From: Flavobacteriaceae bacterium CP2B
GTDB lineage: Bacteria > Bacteroidota > Bacteroidia > Flavobacteriales > Flavobacteriaceae
Assembly: GCA_001683825.1 (NCBI GenBank)
Contig: LXTR01000063.1
Coordinates: 62,001-126,000, forward strand
Direction of reading: 5' to 3'
Length of the DNA: 64,000 nucleotides
In this document: piece by piece, positions 45,100 through 54,434 of the stretch
How the letters are laid out: each line of letters begins with the position of its first letter
Numbering within the stretch: position 1 is the first letter of the stretch
Program-made: the position numbers and the translations under genes
Notes under the pieces: generated by a model
What the model was told of the DNA's origin: nothing
Database searches by the model: none
The model's input: only the letters and a program-made list of their open reading frames with translations

Positions 45100-47277
45100 A
45101 TGAAACCCTGGTATCTCCTCCTTTGGTGCTTTTTATGGGGATGTACGGCACCAGCCCAGCAACCGGATGCCCGGGAGGTTACCCTGTACTGGGATGCCTC
45201 CCTATCCATGAGGCAGCGGGACTTTGGCAAGGAAAAGGCGTTCCTCGACCGTTATTTCTCTGCGCATCCCCATTGGGAGGTAACCCTCTTGCCTTTCAGC
45301 AATGCTATCCGGACAAGGGAAACATTCGCGATCCGCGAAGGCGATTGGTCGGCCCTGGAAGGGCGCTTGCGACAAATACGATATGACGGGGGTACTTCCT
45401 ATGCAGCCTTGCCGGACTACAGCAACAGCGGGGAAATGCTGTTATGTACGGATGGCCGGCAAAACCTGGAGGAGGTAAGCCCGGTTTTTAATGGCAAGCT
45501 GACCATTGTGAACAGCAGTGCTGCCTATGATCCCGCGAGCCTGAACTTAATGACTATTCTGAACGATGCAGACTTCGTGCAGTTAGCCGCCAGAGAGGCC
45601 TCCCCGGCCCCGGAAGCGGCTCATAGGGTCTACGGGAAGATCTATGGGGAATTTGCCGATATGCAGGGCATCCGCCTGTATGTCAGGGGACGGGAATCTG
45701 AAGCGGTGGGCCCCAACGCGTCAGGGGAATACAGCATTGGGGCGAAAGCGGGGGAGGTGCTGCTGGTTACCATAGACGGCCGGTTATCCGCGGAACGAAA
45801 ACTGGGGGATACCCCCCACATCAACCTTTGGCTGGAAGATTCAGGGGAGATCCGGCTGGACGAGGTGGTAGTGACCCAAAGCGCTGCGCCGTCCGGGGAA
45901 CCGTCATCTATTGCCGGGGGGCAACGCAACGATGCAGCCGTGGGCTTTGCCGTGCAGTCTATCACAGAGGAACAGATTGCCGATATCTCTTCCAATGCCG
46001 CAGACGCGGCACAGGGTAAGTTTTCGGGGGTGCGCCTTGGCCAGAACGATGACCTGAGCCAGGCAGAAATCCGGTCAAAGACCTCTATCCTCTCTAACAA
46101 TTATGGGTTGGTTGTTATTGACGGGGTCCCCATGGCCAAATCAAACTCCAGCAGTTATGCCAGCGGGGCTACCGTGAAGGGCACCGGGTTTATAGACCCA
46201 AAAAACATCGCCAGCATTACCGTACTTAAAAGCTTGGCAGCTACCAACCGTTTTGGGAGCCTGGGGTCTAACGGGGCCATCCTCATCACCACCAAAACCG
46301 CGGCCGGGGCCCGGGCCGGGGTAAAAAAAGACCTTGCCCTGCTCACCGATAACCTCTATGACGGGAAGATTCGGGTTAGCAATGCCGTGCTGACCACCCC
46401 CTATCTCAGGGATCTCAAAAATGGGAAAAGTGTAGCCGAGGCATATGAGCGATACCTGGAGCAACGGGAAACCTATGAGTCGGACCCCGCCTATTTTATC
46501 GATGTTTTTGAATACTTCAAAACGGCTAAGCACGAACTGGCACTGCGTATCCTGACCAATATCCTCGACAAGGAGGATGCCGGTCTTCCGGAACTCAAAT
46601 CCCTTTTATACAAAGCGCGGGAAATAGGCGAAACGTCCCTGGAATACCAAACCGCCCGACATATAGCGGACCAATTCCCGGGGGCCATACAGTCCTATCT
46701 CGATCTCGCTTTGGCGCATCGCGCCTTGGGGAATTACCAGGTGGCCCTCAACCTGTTACTCGGCATACGGGATGGCAGTGCCGCCCCGGAATTGGATTTT
46801 GCCCCGCTGTACAAGAGCGTCGACCGTGAGCTGTACCAACTGGCAAACACGCAGCAGGCGCAACTGGACCTTGGCAAACTGCCGTCGCAGTACCGCAATG
46901 CCATACGGTACAATGCACGGATCATATGTGAATGGAACCTTCCCAGGGCGGCATTTGAACTGCAGTTTGTCAACCCACAGAAGCGGTTTTTTACCTGGAA
47001 ACACAACCCGTCGGAAAACCACAACCGCTTGCGGCAGGAACAGGAACTGGGTTTTGGCCTGGAGGAATTTGAAATCTTTGGAGAGGGGGTACAAGGTGAT
47101 TGGATCCTCAATGCCAGGTACCTGGGCAATGGCACAGCTGCAACCCCCGGCCCCGTTTTTCTGCGTTGCCGTATTGAGTACAACTACGGCAAGCCCAACC
47201 AGCGTGCCGAGGAACGGGTTATCCGGATGCACGAAATCGGCAGTGAATCGGAGGTGGCAAAAATTCACATTGAGTAG
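45100..47277 (+). CDS. Lipoprotein with VWA-like domain and TonB-receptor plug, no barrel
   Basis: 725-residue lipoprotein (lipobox LWGC). Parts in order: a small VWA-like domain (about 20-150) with a MIDAS-like set DASLS, GGTSY and CTDGR; a carboxypeptidase-regulatory-type beta domain (about 180-260); a SusC-like plug domain (about 275-415) ending FGSLGSNGAILITTKT; TPR-like helices (about 450-590); and a beta-rich C-terminus with FELQFVNPQKRFFTWKHNP that recalls DUF2135. There is no outer-membrane barrel, so it is not a transporter itself. Similar proteins may help assemble or bind envelope partners; the role is unknown. Ten bases after the M24 gene. Confidence 0.72.
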   Translation: MKPWYLLLWCFLWGCTAPAQQPDAREVTLYWDASLSMRQRDFGKEKAFLDRYFSAHPHWEVTLLPFSNAIRTRETFAIREGDWSALEGRLRQIRYDGGTSYAALPDYSNSGEMLLCTDGRQNLEEVSPVFNGKLTIVNSSAAYDPASLNLMTILNDADFVQLAAREASPAPEAAHRVYGKIYGEFADMQGIRLYVRGRESEAVGPNASGEYSIGAKAGEVLLVTIDGRLSAERKLGDTPHINLWLEDSGEIRLDEVVVTQSAAPSGEPSSIAGGQRNDAAVGFAVQSITEEQIADISSNAADAAQGKFSGVRLGQNDDLSQAEIRSKTSILSNNYGLVVIDGVPMAKSNSSSYASGATVKGTGFIDPKNIASITVLKSLAATNRFGSLGSNGAILITTKTAAGARAGVKKDLALLTDNLYDGKIRVSNAVLTTPYLRDLKNGKSVAEAYERYLEQRETYESDPAYFIDVFEYFKTAKHELALRILTNILDKEDAGLPELKSLLYKAREIGETSLEYQTARHIADQFPGAIQSYLDLALAHRALGNYQVALNLLLGIRDGSAAPELDFAPLYKSVDRELYQLANTQQAQLDLGKLPSQYRNAIRYNARIICEWNLPRAAFELQFVNPQKRFFTWKHNPSENHNRLRQEQELGFGLEEFEIFGEGVQGDWILNARYLGNGTAATPGPVFLRCRIEYNYGKPNQRAEERVIRMHEIGSESEVAKIHIE

Positions 47278-47281
47278 TATC

Positions 47282-48910
47282 TCATACCTGTAATACGCCC
47301 ATATTAAATGCCTTGTCAATGGGGGCATGGTTGGCCGCCTCGATGCCCATAGAGATCCATTTGCGGGTCTCAAGGGGGTCTATGATGGCATCGGTCCACA
47401 AGTGTGCCGCTGCGTAATACGGGGATATCTGGGTATCGTACCGCTGCTTGATCTTGTTAAAGAGGGCGCTTTCTTTTTCAGGGGTGATTTTTTCCCCTTT
47501 CTTCTCCAGGGATGCCTTTTCAATCTGCAGCAATACCTTGGCGGCAGAATTTCCGCTCATCACGGCCAGTTCCGCACTGGGCCATGCCACGATGAGCCTG
47601 GGGTCATAAGCTTTTCCGCACATGGCGTAATTGCCCGCCCCGTAGCTGTTGCCAATGACCACCGTAAATTTGGGGACTACCGAGTTGCTCACGGCATTGA
47701 CCATTTTTGCCCCATCTTTAATGATGCCTCCGTGCTCGCTTTTGCTTCCCACCATAAATCCGGTGACATCCTGCAGGAACAGCAGCGGAATTTTTTTCTG
47801 GTTGCAATTGGCGATAAAACGCGTGGCCTTATCGGCCGAATCGGAATAGATGACCCCCCCGAAGCGCATTTCCCCTTTTTTCGTCTTCACCACCTTTCGC
47901 TGGTTGGCCACAATCCCCACGGCCCAACCGTCTATACGTGCATACCCCGTGAGCAAGGTCTTCCCAAACCCCTCCTTGTACTGGTCGAATGCTGAATGGT
48001 CTACCAGCCGTTTTATAATTTCCAGCATGTCGTAGGGTTCGGTACGTGAAACGGGCAGCAGGCCAAAGAGTTCCCCCGGATCTGCCTTGGGTTTCCCGGG
48101 TTCTGCCCGGTCGAACCCGGCCTTCGCGGAAGCCCCCATTTTATCGATCAACCTTTTTATGGTGTCCAGCGCGTCATGATCGTCCTTTGCCTTGTAGTCG
48201 GTCACGCCACTGATCTCGCAATGGGTGGTGGCGCCCCCCAGGGTTTCATTGTCAATATTTTCGCCAATCGCGGCCTTGACCAGATAACTCCCTGCGAGGA
48301 AGATGCTGCCTGTTTTGTCAACAATCAGGGCCTCATCGCTCATAATGGGCAGGTAGGCTCCGCCCGCCACACAGCTCCCCATCACCGCGGCGATCTGTGG
48401 GATGCCTGAACTGCTCATGATGGCGTTGTTCCTGAATATACGGCCAAAATGTTCCTTGTCCGGGAAGATTTCGTCCTGCATGGGCAGGTAAACCCCGGCA
48501 CTATCTACCAGGTAGATGATGGGTAGCCGGTTTTCCATGGCAATTTCCTGGGCGCGCAGGTTTTTTTTCGCGGTAATGGGGAACCAGGCCCCAGCCTTTA
48601 CCGTGGCATCGTTGGCTACCACCACACACTGCCGCTTCCGGATATACCCGATCACCACTACGACCCCGCCCGAGGGGCAGCCACCGTGCTCCTGGTACAT
48701 GCCGTCCCCTGCAAAAGCGCCAATCTCGATCTGTTCAGAATCATCATCCAACAGATAGGCAATGCGTTCACGGGCGGTTAATTTTCCTTGCTTGTGGTGC
48801 TTTTCAATGCGCCCCTTGCCCCCTCCAAGTTTTACCCGGGCCAGTTTTTTCCGTAATTCTGAAAGTTGTAATTTATGATGGTCTTCGTTCTTGTTGAAGG
48901 TAATATCCAT
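47282..48910 (-). CDS. Acyl-CoA carboxylase beta subunit (carboxyltransferase)
   Basis: 542-residue subunit that moves carboxyl from biotin to acyl-CoA. Two crotonase-like halves are visible (about 30-280 and 290-535), with CoA/biotin loops such as SCVAGGAYLPIMSDE and NSYGAGNYAMCG. Closest in style to methylcrotonyl-CoA carboxylase beta (leucine breakdown), including the phrase DGMYQEHGGCPSGG; propionyl-CoA carboxylase is the alternative. The biotin carboxylase partner is not in this window. Convergent with the VWA-plug gene, five bases apart. Confidence 0.88.
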   Translation of the reverse strand: MDITFNKNEDHHKLQLSELRKKLARVKLGGGKGRIEKHHKQGKLTARERIAYLLDDDSEQIEIGAFAGDGMYQEHGGCPSGGVVVVIGYIRKRQCVVVANDATVKAGAWFPITAKKNLRAQEIAMENRLPIIYLVDSAGVYLPMQDEIFPDKEHFGRIFRNNAIMSSSGIPQIAAVMGSCVAGGAYLPIMSDEALIVDKTGSIFLAGSYLVKAAIGENIDNETLGGATTHCEISGVTDYKAKDDHDALDTIKRLIDKMGASAKAGFDRAEPGKPKADPGELFGLLPVSRTEPYDMLEIIKRLVDHSAFDQYKEGFGKTLLTGYARIDGWAVGIVANQRKVVKTKKGEMRFGGVIYSDSADKATRFIANCNQKKIPLLFLQDVTGFMVGSKSEHGGIIKDGAKMVNAVSNSVVPKFTVVIGNSYGAGNYAMCGKAYDPRLIVAWPSAELAVMSGNSAAKVLLQIEKASLEKKGEKITPEKESALFNKIKQRYDTQISPYYAAAHLWTDAIIDPLETRKWISMGIEAANHAPIDKAFNMGVLQV

Positions 48911-48961
48911 ATGCCGGTTGAGGTTTCTCTGATAGCGTTAAAGATAAGGAGTAATATTGAT

Positions 48962-48969
48962 TAACTTTG
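48962..48969 (+). promoter_or_regulatory. -7 element of the Gfo/Idh gene
   Basis: TAACTTTG (TAnnTTTG) 19 bases before the ATG at 48989. No good -33 element. Confidence 0.5.
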
Positions 48970-48988
48970 CCTAAAGACGCAAGGAAAC

Positions 48989-49972
48989 ATGGAAGAAAAG
49001 ATACGCTGGGGTATTTTGGGCCTGGGGAAGATCGCCCACAGTTTTGCCAGGGATTTGCAACTGGCAAAAGACGGGGTACTCACGGCCGTGGCATCGAGGA
49101 GCCTGGAAAAGGCGACCGAATTTGGGAAAGAATACCGGGCCGAATTTGCCTATGGAAGCTACGAGGAGCTCCTGGGTTCCGGCGCGGTGGATGTCGTCTA
49201 TATTGCCACCCCCCACACTTCCCACGCGGCCTGGAGCATCAAGGCCATGGAACATGGGAAGCATGTCCTTTGCGAAAAACCCATGGGGGTGAATGCCGCG
49301 GAGGTCGCTCAGATGATCGCCGCAGCCAAAAGCAATGGGGTGTTCCTCATGGAGGCGCTCTGGAGCCGCTTTAACCCCAGCATCCGGAAAGTTAAAAGCC
49401 TGGTTGACGAAGGGGCCATAGGGGAGTTGCGCTACCTCCGGGCCGATTTTGGGTTCTATGCCCTTGACCGTGACCCTGCCGGCCGCTTGCTGAACCCCGA
49501 TCTCGCGGGGGGGTCTTTGCTCGACATAGGGATTTACCCCGTATTCCTGGCCTACCTGATGATGGGGCAACCCCAGCGCATTCAATCCGCCGTCAAAACA
49601 CTGGATACTGGGGTGGAAGTGCAGGCAGCCATGCTCTTTGACTACCCAAAGAGCCAGGCCCTGTTGTACAGCGGGCTTACTTCCAGGACTGAAATGAAGG
49701 CAGAACTCAGTGGGACAGCCGGGAGCTTTTACATGCACCCCCGTTGGCATGAGGCCCAGGGATATTCCCGGGAAATTGAAGGTGCCCTGGAAGCTTTTGA
49801 ACTTCCTACCCTGGGGAAAGGGTACACCCATGAGATCGCGGAGGTACACAGCTGCCTGAAGGCTAAAAAGCGGGAATCAGACCTCTGGACGCACCGCAAC
49901 AGCCTGGACCTCATAGGCCTGCTGGACACCATCAGGGAACAGAACGGGTTGGTATTCCCCTTTGAAGGATAA
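48989..49972 (+). CDS. Gfo/Idh/MocA-family oxidoreductase
   Basis: 327-residue NAD(P)-dependent enzyme. The Rossmann part starts WGILGLGKIAHSFA (about 7-20), and the family EKP motif is at 96-98 (LCEKPMG). The C-terminal part carries the expected GGSLLDIGIYPV helix-strand (about 172-183, catalytic-region DxxxxP). Substrate is a sugar or a related polyol, unspecified. It stands alone, divergent from the carboxylase gene. Confidence 0.88.
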   Translation: MEEKIRWGILGLGKIAHSFARDLQLAKDGVLTAVASRSLEKATEFGKEYRAEFAYGSYEELLGSGAVDVVYIATPHTSHAAWSIKAMEHGKHVLCEKPMGVNAAEVAQMIAAAKSNGVFLMEALWSRFNPSIRKVKSLVDEGAIGELRYLRADFGFYALDRDPAGRLLNPDLAGGSLLDIGIYPVFLAYLMMGQPQRIQSAVKTLDTGVEVQAAMLFDYPKSQALLYSGLTSRTEMKAELSGTAGSFYMHPRWHEAQGYSREIEGALEAFELPTLGKGYTHEIAEVHSCLKAKKRESDLWTHRNSLDLIGLLDTIREQNGLVFPFEG

Positions 49973-50038
49973 AACCGGCCATTCCGGCGAATTTTTAAGA
50001 AATTTACGATCTTTGGGACCAAATAAATTCAGCAACCA

Positions 50039-50221
50039 ATGGGAATGAACAAGAACACTGTACTGGCCTGGGCCACTTTTATAATGATCGTTGTAGGCGT
50101 GCTCCTGATTGCACTGGGTGCTTTTCGCTATGATGATGTGGCAGGTTGGGGCTTTGCCTCGGTGGGCGTGGGTTTCTTTGCCGTTGCCTGGGTTTTTAAC
50201 GCCTTGAAGGGTAGGGTATAA
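50039..50221 (+). CDS. Small inner-membrane protein, CAL67264 family
   Basis: 60-residue protein with two hydrophobic helices (about 10-27, WATFIMIVVGVLLIALGA; about 36-53, GFASVGVGFFAVAWVF). It matches the small flavobacterial family called CAL67264, beginning MGMNKNTVLAW. Function unknown. Located before ettA, about 94 bases apart. Confidence 0.8.
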   Translation: MGMNKNTVLAWATFIMIVVGVLLIALGAFRYDDVAGWGFASVGVGFFAVAWVFNALKGRV

Positions 50222-50314
50222 AAGGCCCCGCAGGTTTTTCCTCCTTTTGCGAACGCGGTTGATACACACCATCAATTAATATAACCTTTCGATTAACTAT
50301 AAGAAAGCTTACCT

Positions 50315-52006
50315 ATGTCTGACGATAAAAAGGTCATTTTTTCCATGTCTGGGGTGACCAAGACCTATAAAAACGCCAACACCCCGGTCCTTAAGGACAT
50401 TTACCTCAGTTTTTTCTACGGGGCCAAAATCGGGATCCTCGGCCTCAATGGTTCGGGGAAATCAACCCTATTGCGGATCATCGCGGGAGAGGACAAAAAC
50501 TTCCAGGGCGATGTGGTTTTTTCCCCGGGGTATAAGGTGGGATACCTGGCGCAGGAACCCCTGCTGGATGAAGGAAAGACGGTGCTGGAAGTGGTCAAAG
50601 AGGGGGTGTCCGAGACCGTGGCCATCCTGGATGAATACAACAAGATCAACGATATGTTCGGGTTGCCCGAGGTCTATGAAGATGCGGACAAGATGCAAAA
50701 GCTCATGGACAAGCAGGCGCAGCTGCAGGACCAGATAGATGCCTCCAACGCATGGGAGCTGGACACCAAGCTGGAAATCGCCATGGATGCGCTGAGGACC
50801 CCGGAACCCGATAAGCCCATCTCAGTTCTTTCTGGCGGTGAAAGGCGGCGGGTGGCCTTGTGCAGGCTATTGCTGCAAGAGCCCGAGATCCTGTTGCTTG
50901 ACGAGCCCACCAACCACCTGGATGCCGAATCGGTTCACTGGCTGGAACAGCACCTGGCACAGTATAAGGGAACGGTGATTGCGGTGACGCACGACCGCTA
51001 TTTCCTGGATAACGTGGCCGGATGGATATTGGAGTTGGACCGAGGGGAGGGGATCCCCTGGAAAGGCAACTACAGCAGCTGGCTCGACCAGAAATCCAAG
51101 CGGCTTGCCCAGGAGAGCAAACAGGCTTCCAAGCGCCAGAAAACCTTGGAACGGGAGTTGGAATGGGTACGCCAGGGGGCCAGGGGACGGCAGGCAAAGC
51201 AAAAAGCACGTCTGAACAATTATGACAGGTTGCTCCAGCAAGACCAGAAACAACTGGATGAAAAGCTCGAAATCTACATCCCCAATGGGCCCAGGTTGGG
51301 TACCAACGTCATAGAGGCCAGGGGGGTGAGCAAGGCCTATGGAGACAAACTGCTCTACGAAGACCTCAACTTTAAATTGCCGCAGGCCGGGATCGTAGGG
51401 ATTATCGGTCCAAACGGTGCCGGGAAAACCACCATCTTCCGGATGATCATGGGGGAGGAGCAACCCGATAAGGGCGAATTTATCGTAGGGGAGACCGCCA
51501 AGATTGCCTATGTGGACCAGAGCCACTCCAATATTGACCCCGGCAAGTCTATCTGGGAAAACTTCAGCGGGGGGCAGGAACTGGTGCTGATGGGGGGAAG
51601 GCAGGTTAATTCCAGGGCCTACCTGAGCCGGTTTAATTTTTCGGGCAGCGAACAAAACAAAAAGGTGAACATGCTCTCGGGTGGCGAACGCAACAGGCTG
51701 CACCTGGCCATGACCTTAAAAGAGGAGGGGAATGTGTTGTTGCTGGACGAACCTACGAACGACCTGGACGTGAACACCCTGCGCGCCCTGGAGGAAGGCC
51801 TGGAAAATTTTGCGGGATGCGCCGCCATCATTTCACACGACCGGTGGTTCCTGGACAGGATATGTACCCATATTCTTGCTTTTGAAGGAGATTCACAGGT
51901 GTATTTCTTTGAGGGGTCCTTCTCGGAATACGAGGAAAACAAAAAGAAGCGCCTGGGCGGGGATATCATGCCCAAACGCATCAAATACAAAAAACTTATC
52001 CGTTAA
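50315..52006 (+). CDS. ettA: Energy-dependent translational throttle protein EttA
   Basis: 563-residue ABC-F ATPase that binds the ribosomal E site and gates elongation by energy state. Both halves look complete: Walker A GLNGSGKST and GPNGAGKTT, signatures LSGGERRR and LSGGERNR, Walker [12 protein letters not shown] and [11 protein letters not shown]. EttA-specific arm and linker regions are present (for example ELDRGEGIPWKGNYSSWL and RQGARGRQAKQKARLNNYD). This is the complete counterpart to the degenerate ABC-F protein at 7551-9179. Confidence 0.95.
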   Translation: MSDDKKVIFSMSGVTKTYKNANTPVLKDIYLSFFYGAKIGILGLNGSGKSTLLRIIAGEDKNFQGDVVFSPGYKVGYLAQEPLLDEGKTVLEVVKEGVSETVAILDEYNKINDMFGLPEVYEDADKMQKLMDKQAQLQDQIDASNAWELDTKLEIAMDALRTPEPDKPISVLSGGERRRVALCRLLLQEPEILLLDEPTNHLDAESVHWLEQHLAQYKGTVIAVTHDRYFLDNVAGWILELDRGEGIPWKGNYSSWLDQKSKRLAQESKQASKRQKTLERELEWVRQGARGRQAKQKARLNNYDRLLQQDQKQLDEKLEIYIPNGPRLGTNVIEARGVSKAYGDKLLYEDLNFKLPQAGIVGIIGPNGAGKTTIFRMIMGEEQPDKGEFIVGETAKIAYVDQSHSNIDPGKSIWENFSGGQELVLMGGRQVNSRAYLSRFNFSGSEQNKKVNMLSGGERNRLHLAMTLKEEGNVLLLDEPTNDLDVNTLRALEEGLENFAGCAAIISHDRWFLDRICTHILAFEGDSQVYFFEGSFSEYEENKKKRLGGDIMPKRIKYKKLIR

Positions 52007-52030
52007 GGGCTGGATGCCTTGCCCGGGAGG

Positions 52031-52825
52031 CTAGTACGCCTCCCTGGGGTACCAATCCAGCTGTACGACTTCAATGGCCGGGTTGCCGGCATTGATCAGT
52101 TGTTTGAACCTGGCGACATCGCTAACCTCGGGCCGGCCGCGGTAATGATAGGGGTATACCTGTTTGGGCGCAAACTCCAGTACGGCATCCGCAGCGCGTT
52201 CCACGGTCATGGTATACGGCTGGTTCATGCAAACAAAGGCCTTGTCGATATTTTGGAGCGCCCGCATTTCGGGGATATCTTCGGTATCCCCGGAAAAGTA
52301 TAGCCTAACCCCATCTTTTTCAAGTACATACCCGTTCCCGCGCCCTTTAACGTGGAACTCCCTGGCTTCATCTCTCAGGTTATACATAGGGATAGCGGTT
52401 ACCCGGATGCCGTAGCGCTCTCTCACGTCCCCGTTGTCCAGTACATCCACCTGGGGGGTAAATTCCCGGGGTAGCTGGGATGCAACCGCTTTCGGGGCGA
52501 TAATTTTGGCGTCGCGGGTATGCAGTTGCTCCAGGGTTTCCACACTGAGGTGGTCTCCATGGATGTCGGTGATGAGGATAAGGTCCGGTGCAGGCTGCCC
52601 TTCAAAAGCGGCTGCTCCTCCTACCGGGTCTAAATAAACAGTGGTTTCACCCCACTGCACCACCGCGGTGGCATGTTCGATCGGGATAATTTTGGGTACC
52701 TGTAGCGCCGGTTTGACCGGAACCACTTCGGATAATGCCCTGTCGCCGGCGTTGTTCTTAGGGGCCTCCTTACATCCCATAAAGGCTAACAGGCCGCCTA
52801 GCACGCTAAAAAATAATGTTTTCAT
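52031..52825 (-). CDS. MBL-fold metal-dependent hydrolase lipoprotein
   Basis: 264-residue exported lipoprotein (lipobox AFMGC, start ATG 52825). The metal motif is ITDIHGDHLSVE (about 88-98), with further ligand positions in YFSGDTEDIP (about 190) and PYHYRGRPE near the end. It resembles the UPF0173-like hydrolases but is exported. Substrate unknown. The GNAT gene lies 13 bases upstream and is probably cotranscribed. The longer frame upstream of 52825 overlaps that gene and is not used. Confidence 0.85.
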   Translation of the reverse strand: MKTLFFSVLGGLLAFMGCKEAPKNNAGDRALSEVVPVKPALQVPKIIPIEHATAVVQWGETTVYLDPVGGAAAFEGQPAPDLILITDIHGDHLSVETLEQLHTRDAKIIAPKAVASQLPREFTPQVDVLDNGDVRERYGIRVTAIPMYNLRDEAREFHVKGRGNGYVLEKDGVRLYFSGDTEDIPEMRALQNIDKAFVCMNQPYTMTVERAADAVLEFAPKQVYPYHYRGRPEVSDVARFKQLINAGNPAIEVVQLDWYPREAY

Positions 52826-52838
52826 GACGATGTTGTTT

Positions 52839-53312
52839 TTAAGATGGGCCATCCAGAGGCAATTCCATTTTGATATCGCTCCTGGCATAGGGAAGGTCTT
52901 TTTCGAGTTCTACCTCTTTAAAACCGTATTTTCTGTATATATGTAGGGCGCTGGGCAATTTGGTGCTGGAATACAGCACGATTTTTTTCCATCGTCCCCT
53001 TTTAGCGAAAGCGATGGCATGATTCAGGAGTTCCTGCCCGATTTGTCGCCCCTGGTAGGCGGGGTCTACTGCCATTTTCCCCAGTTCATAGATGCCCTCC
53101 TCCGATTTTATCAGCGCAAAACACCCCACGACCTCTTCATCCCACAAGGCAAAAAAGATAGATCCGCCCGGTTGAATAATGGTTTCTTCGCAGCGTTCCA
53201 ACAACAGCCTGTCTTTTTCCTCCACCCAGAAGTAGGTGTCGAGCCAGGCGAGGTTCAGGTCGCGGAATTTTTTCGTATACCGCCTTTCAAAGGGGATGAT
53301 CTTCAGCGCCAT
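52839..53312 (-). CDS. GNAT-family N-acetyltransferase
   Basis: 157-residue cytoplasmic acetyltransferase. The acetyl-CoA segment is DPAYQGRQIGQELLNHAI (about 93-110), and ALHIYRKYGFKEVE near the end is the typical final strand-helix. Substrate unknown. First gene of a two-gene unit with the MBL lipoprotein. Confidence 0.9.
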   Translation of the reverse strand: MALKIIPFERRYTKKFRDLNLAWLDTYFWVEEKDRLLLERCEETIIQPGGSIFFALWDEEVVGCFALIKSEEGIYELGKMAVDPAYQGRQIGQELLNHAIAFAKRGRWKKIVLYSSTKLPSALHIYRKYGFKEVELEKDLPYARSDIKMELPLDGPS

Positions 53313-53480
53313 GGATACATATTGTTTTAGGGCTAAAGGTACAGGAACGGGCCAAGTACCTGAAACTCTTTAAGAAAATTTTTGGTCCGGGTAATCTAAA
53401 ATGTTAATTGTAACGTATATAGAACAAACACAAACAATACCCTCGTAAAGGGAACATTAAAAGTAATTAATTTTTACACT
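53313..53480. other. Intergenic region between divergent genes
   Basis: AT-rich region holding the promoters of the divergent GNAT and coiled-coil genes. No exact TAnnTTTG was found. A six-base repeat ACAAAC occurs twice near 53425. Confidence 0.35.
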
Positions 53481-54368
53481 ATGACTGAGACAAAAAGTAA
53501 CAACGGATTAAAGGTAATCGCAGGATTGCTGGGGGTGGTTTTGTTAGGAACCATTATCTACACTGTGAGTCTTTACCAGGATAAGAAGAAGACCACTGCC
53601 TTACTTACCCAGGAAAAAGAATTGGTGGTTGAAGACCTGAACAGCCTGAAATCTGAATATGACAAGGCTATTCTTGAGAGCAATGCCACCAATGAAGAAT
53701 TGGTTGCCGCCAGAGACAGGATCGCCAAGTACATTGATTCCGTGAAGACCATGAAAGCTGATATTTCAGCACTTTCACGCTACAGAAGGCAGGTAGATGT
53801 GCTTAAACAGGAAAGGGAGCAGTTGTTGCTTACCGTTGATTCCCTGAAGCAATCCAATGCGCTGATCGCTATGCAGCGTGACAGTACCTTTGTGGAATTG
53901 GAAAAGCAAACCGTATTCAACGATTCCCTTGTGGTTCAAAATACCCAACTGGCTGACGCCGTTGAAAGGGGATCTGCCCTGAACCTTACAAAGTTCAGCG
54001 TAGATGCGGTACGGGAGCGTAACAACGGAAAACTGGTTTCCACTTCCAGGGCCCGAAGCACCGACAAGTTCAAGATCTGTTTTACCGTGGCCGATAACGT
54101 AATCGCCGAAGCCGGAGACAGGGAGTTCTTTATTGAAGTATTGGACCCTCAGGGGAATGTAATGGGCGGCGGCGCTTCTGCCACCAACGACCAGGGAGCT
54201 TCTATCAGCTACAGCAAAGGAACCAACTTCTACTACGAGAACAAGAACCTGGATGTTTGTGACTTTATCAACAAGCCCAATGGTGACTTCCAGGATGGCA
54301 ACTATATGGTCAATGTTTACGACGATAAATTAAAGTTGCTTGGAACTTCCAAGTTCACCCTCAAGTAA
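53481..54368 (+). CDS. Membrane-anchored coiled-coil protein of unknown function
   Basis: 295 residues. One membrane helix near the N-terminus (about 11-30, VIAGLLGVVLLGTIIYTVSL), a long coiled coil (about 35-160: LTQEKELVVEDLNSLKSEYD and later repeats) and a C-terminal beta domain (about 175-295, with KFKICFTVADN and the closing LLGTSKFTLK). Topology predicts the coiled coil and beta domain outside the cytoplasm. The family appears to be widespread in flavobacteria, but its role is not known to me. It ends in a strong bidirectional terminator shared with fumC. Confidence 0.75.
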   Translation: MTETKSNNGLKVIAGLLGVVLLGTIIYTVSLYQDKKKTTALLTQEKELVVEDLNSLKSEYDKAILESNATNEELVAARDRIAKYIDSVKTMKADISALSRYRRQVDVLKQEREQLLLTVDSLKQSNALIAMQRDSTFVELEKQTVFNDSLVVQNTQLADAVERGSALNLTKFSVDAVRERNNGKLVSTSRARSTDKFKICFTVADNVIAEAGDREFFIEVLDPQGNVMGGGASATNDQGASISYSKGTNFYYENKNLDVCDFINKPNGDFQDGNYMVNVYDDKLKLLGTSKFTLK

Positions 54369-54386
54369 GGAGTGACGCATAGAGCC

Positions 54387-54422
54387 AAAAAGGGACAATC
54401 CAACGATTGTCCCTTTTTTTTT
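54387..54422. terminator. Bidirectional terminator
   Basis: GGGACAATC (54392-54400) pairs with GATTGTCCC (54405-54413) around a four-base loop, with A-run and T-run flanks. It serves the convergent coiled-coil gene and fumC. Confidence 0.92.
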
Positions 54423-54434
54423 GTCCTGCCCGTT

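Noticed and set aside
49981-50038. Promoter before the CAL67264-type gene
   Set aside because: GATCTTTG resembles the -7 element but lacks the leading TA; too weak to list.
53425-53440. ACAAAC tandem as a regulatory repeat
   Set aside because: Only two short copies in AT-rich DNA; no spacing or position that matches a known operator.
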